Origin: an uncultured Collinsella sp.
Lineage (GTDB): Bacteria > Actinomycetota > Coriobacteriia > Coriobacteriales > Coriobacteriaceae
Reading direction: 5' to 3'
Length of the DNA: 5,537 bases
Assembly: GCA_900752345.1 (NCBI GenBank)
Contig: CAADVA010000145.1
Location: 1-5,537 of the forward strand
A model generated the notes under the pieces. It made no database searches. It saw nothing but the letters and a program-made list of their open reading frames with translations, and was not told the DNA's origin. This document shows, one piece after another, positions 5,478-5,537 of this stretch; positions within the stretch are counted from its first letter, which is position 1; each line of letters starts with the position of its first letter. The translations under genes and the position numbers were made by a program.

Positions 5478-5537
5478 CTATAGGCTGCTTGCAGCGCGAA
5501 TACCCGAGATCCAAGCCCACGCAAGGTTGAAACCGCC
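5478..5537 (-). CDS. C-terminal end of a second FAD-dependent protein, HI0933/YhiN/BaiN-like (partial)
   Basis: Read from the right edge on the - strand, the first frame gives 19 residues beginning GGFNLAWAWISG and then a TAG stop (complement of 5478-5480). The pattern GG[FY]N[FL]xWAWxSG is the characteristic C-terminal signature of HI0933-type flavoproteins (E. coli YhiN, clostridial BaiN, also annotated as aminoacetone oxidase family FAD-binding enzymes), where it contacts FAD. The rest of the gene lies outside the window. It ends 79 bases before the start of the COG2509 gene on the same strand, so the two flavoprotein genes are adjacent. The identity rests on one short motif. Confidence 0.7.
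   Translation of the reverse strand, partial: GGFNLAWAWISGIRAASSL

Noticed and set aside
5399..5524. 42-residue N-terminal extension of the COG2509 protein from the ATG at 5524
   Set aside because: It would run through the leader hairpin, overlap the end of the upstream flavoprotein gene in another frame, and ignore the AAGGAG site directly before the ATG at 5398.

Overview
The window looks like ordinary core chromosome of a moderately GC-rich actinobacterium. The best guess is a gut Coriobacteriia member of the Collinsella type. This rests on the coaE-uvrB order behind an apparent upstream gene end (rpsA-coaE-uvrB is a known actinobacterial arrangement), on a hand-counted GC of about 58% in one uvrB line, and on strong AGGAGG-type ribosome binding sites. 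The taxonomic call is inference from memory, not a database result.

Left part, + strand: the last codons of an upstream gene end in TAG at 24-26. A strong rho-independent terminator (29-57) follows, then an AT-rich leader of about 125 nt. Next comes coaE (dephospho-CoA kinase, true start 185). It overlaps by 8 bp a small membrane-anchored lytic transglycosylase (819-1400). After a 51-nt gap with a candidate -10 box comes uvrB (1452-3692), the nucleotide-excision-repair helicase. The three genes can be co-transcribed, but they belong to unrelated processes: cofactor synthesis, wall remodelling and DNA repair.

Right part, - strand: a 546-residue FAD-dependent oxidoreductase of the uncharacterised COG2509 type (3758-5398) converges on uvrB. 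A long hairpin at 3696-3731 lies between them. Upstream of it, the right edge of the window carries the last 19 residues of a second - strand flavoprotein. Its ending, GGFNLAWAWISG, fits the HI0933/YhiN/BaiN-like family. The two flavoprotein genes are therefore in tandem, separated by 79 nt that hold a perfect TATAAT, a hairpin that is fully paired only in - strand RNA, and a strong Shine-Dalgarno site.

No mobile element, CRISPR array, tRNA, rRNA or clearly novel multi-gene system is visible. The points most worth a second look are the tandem flavoprotein pair with its leader hairpin, the divergent CoaE sequence, and the placement of the lytic transglycosylase inside the coaE-uvrB block.
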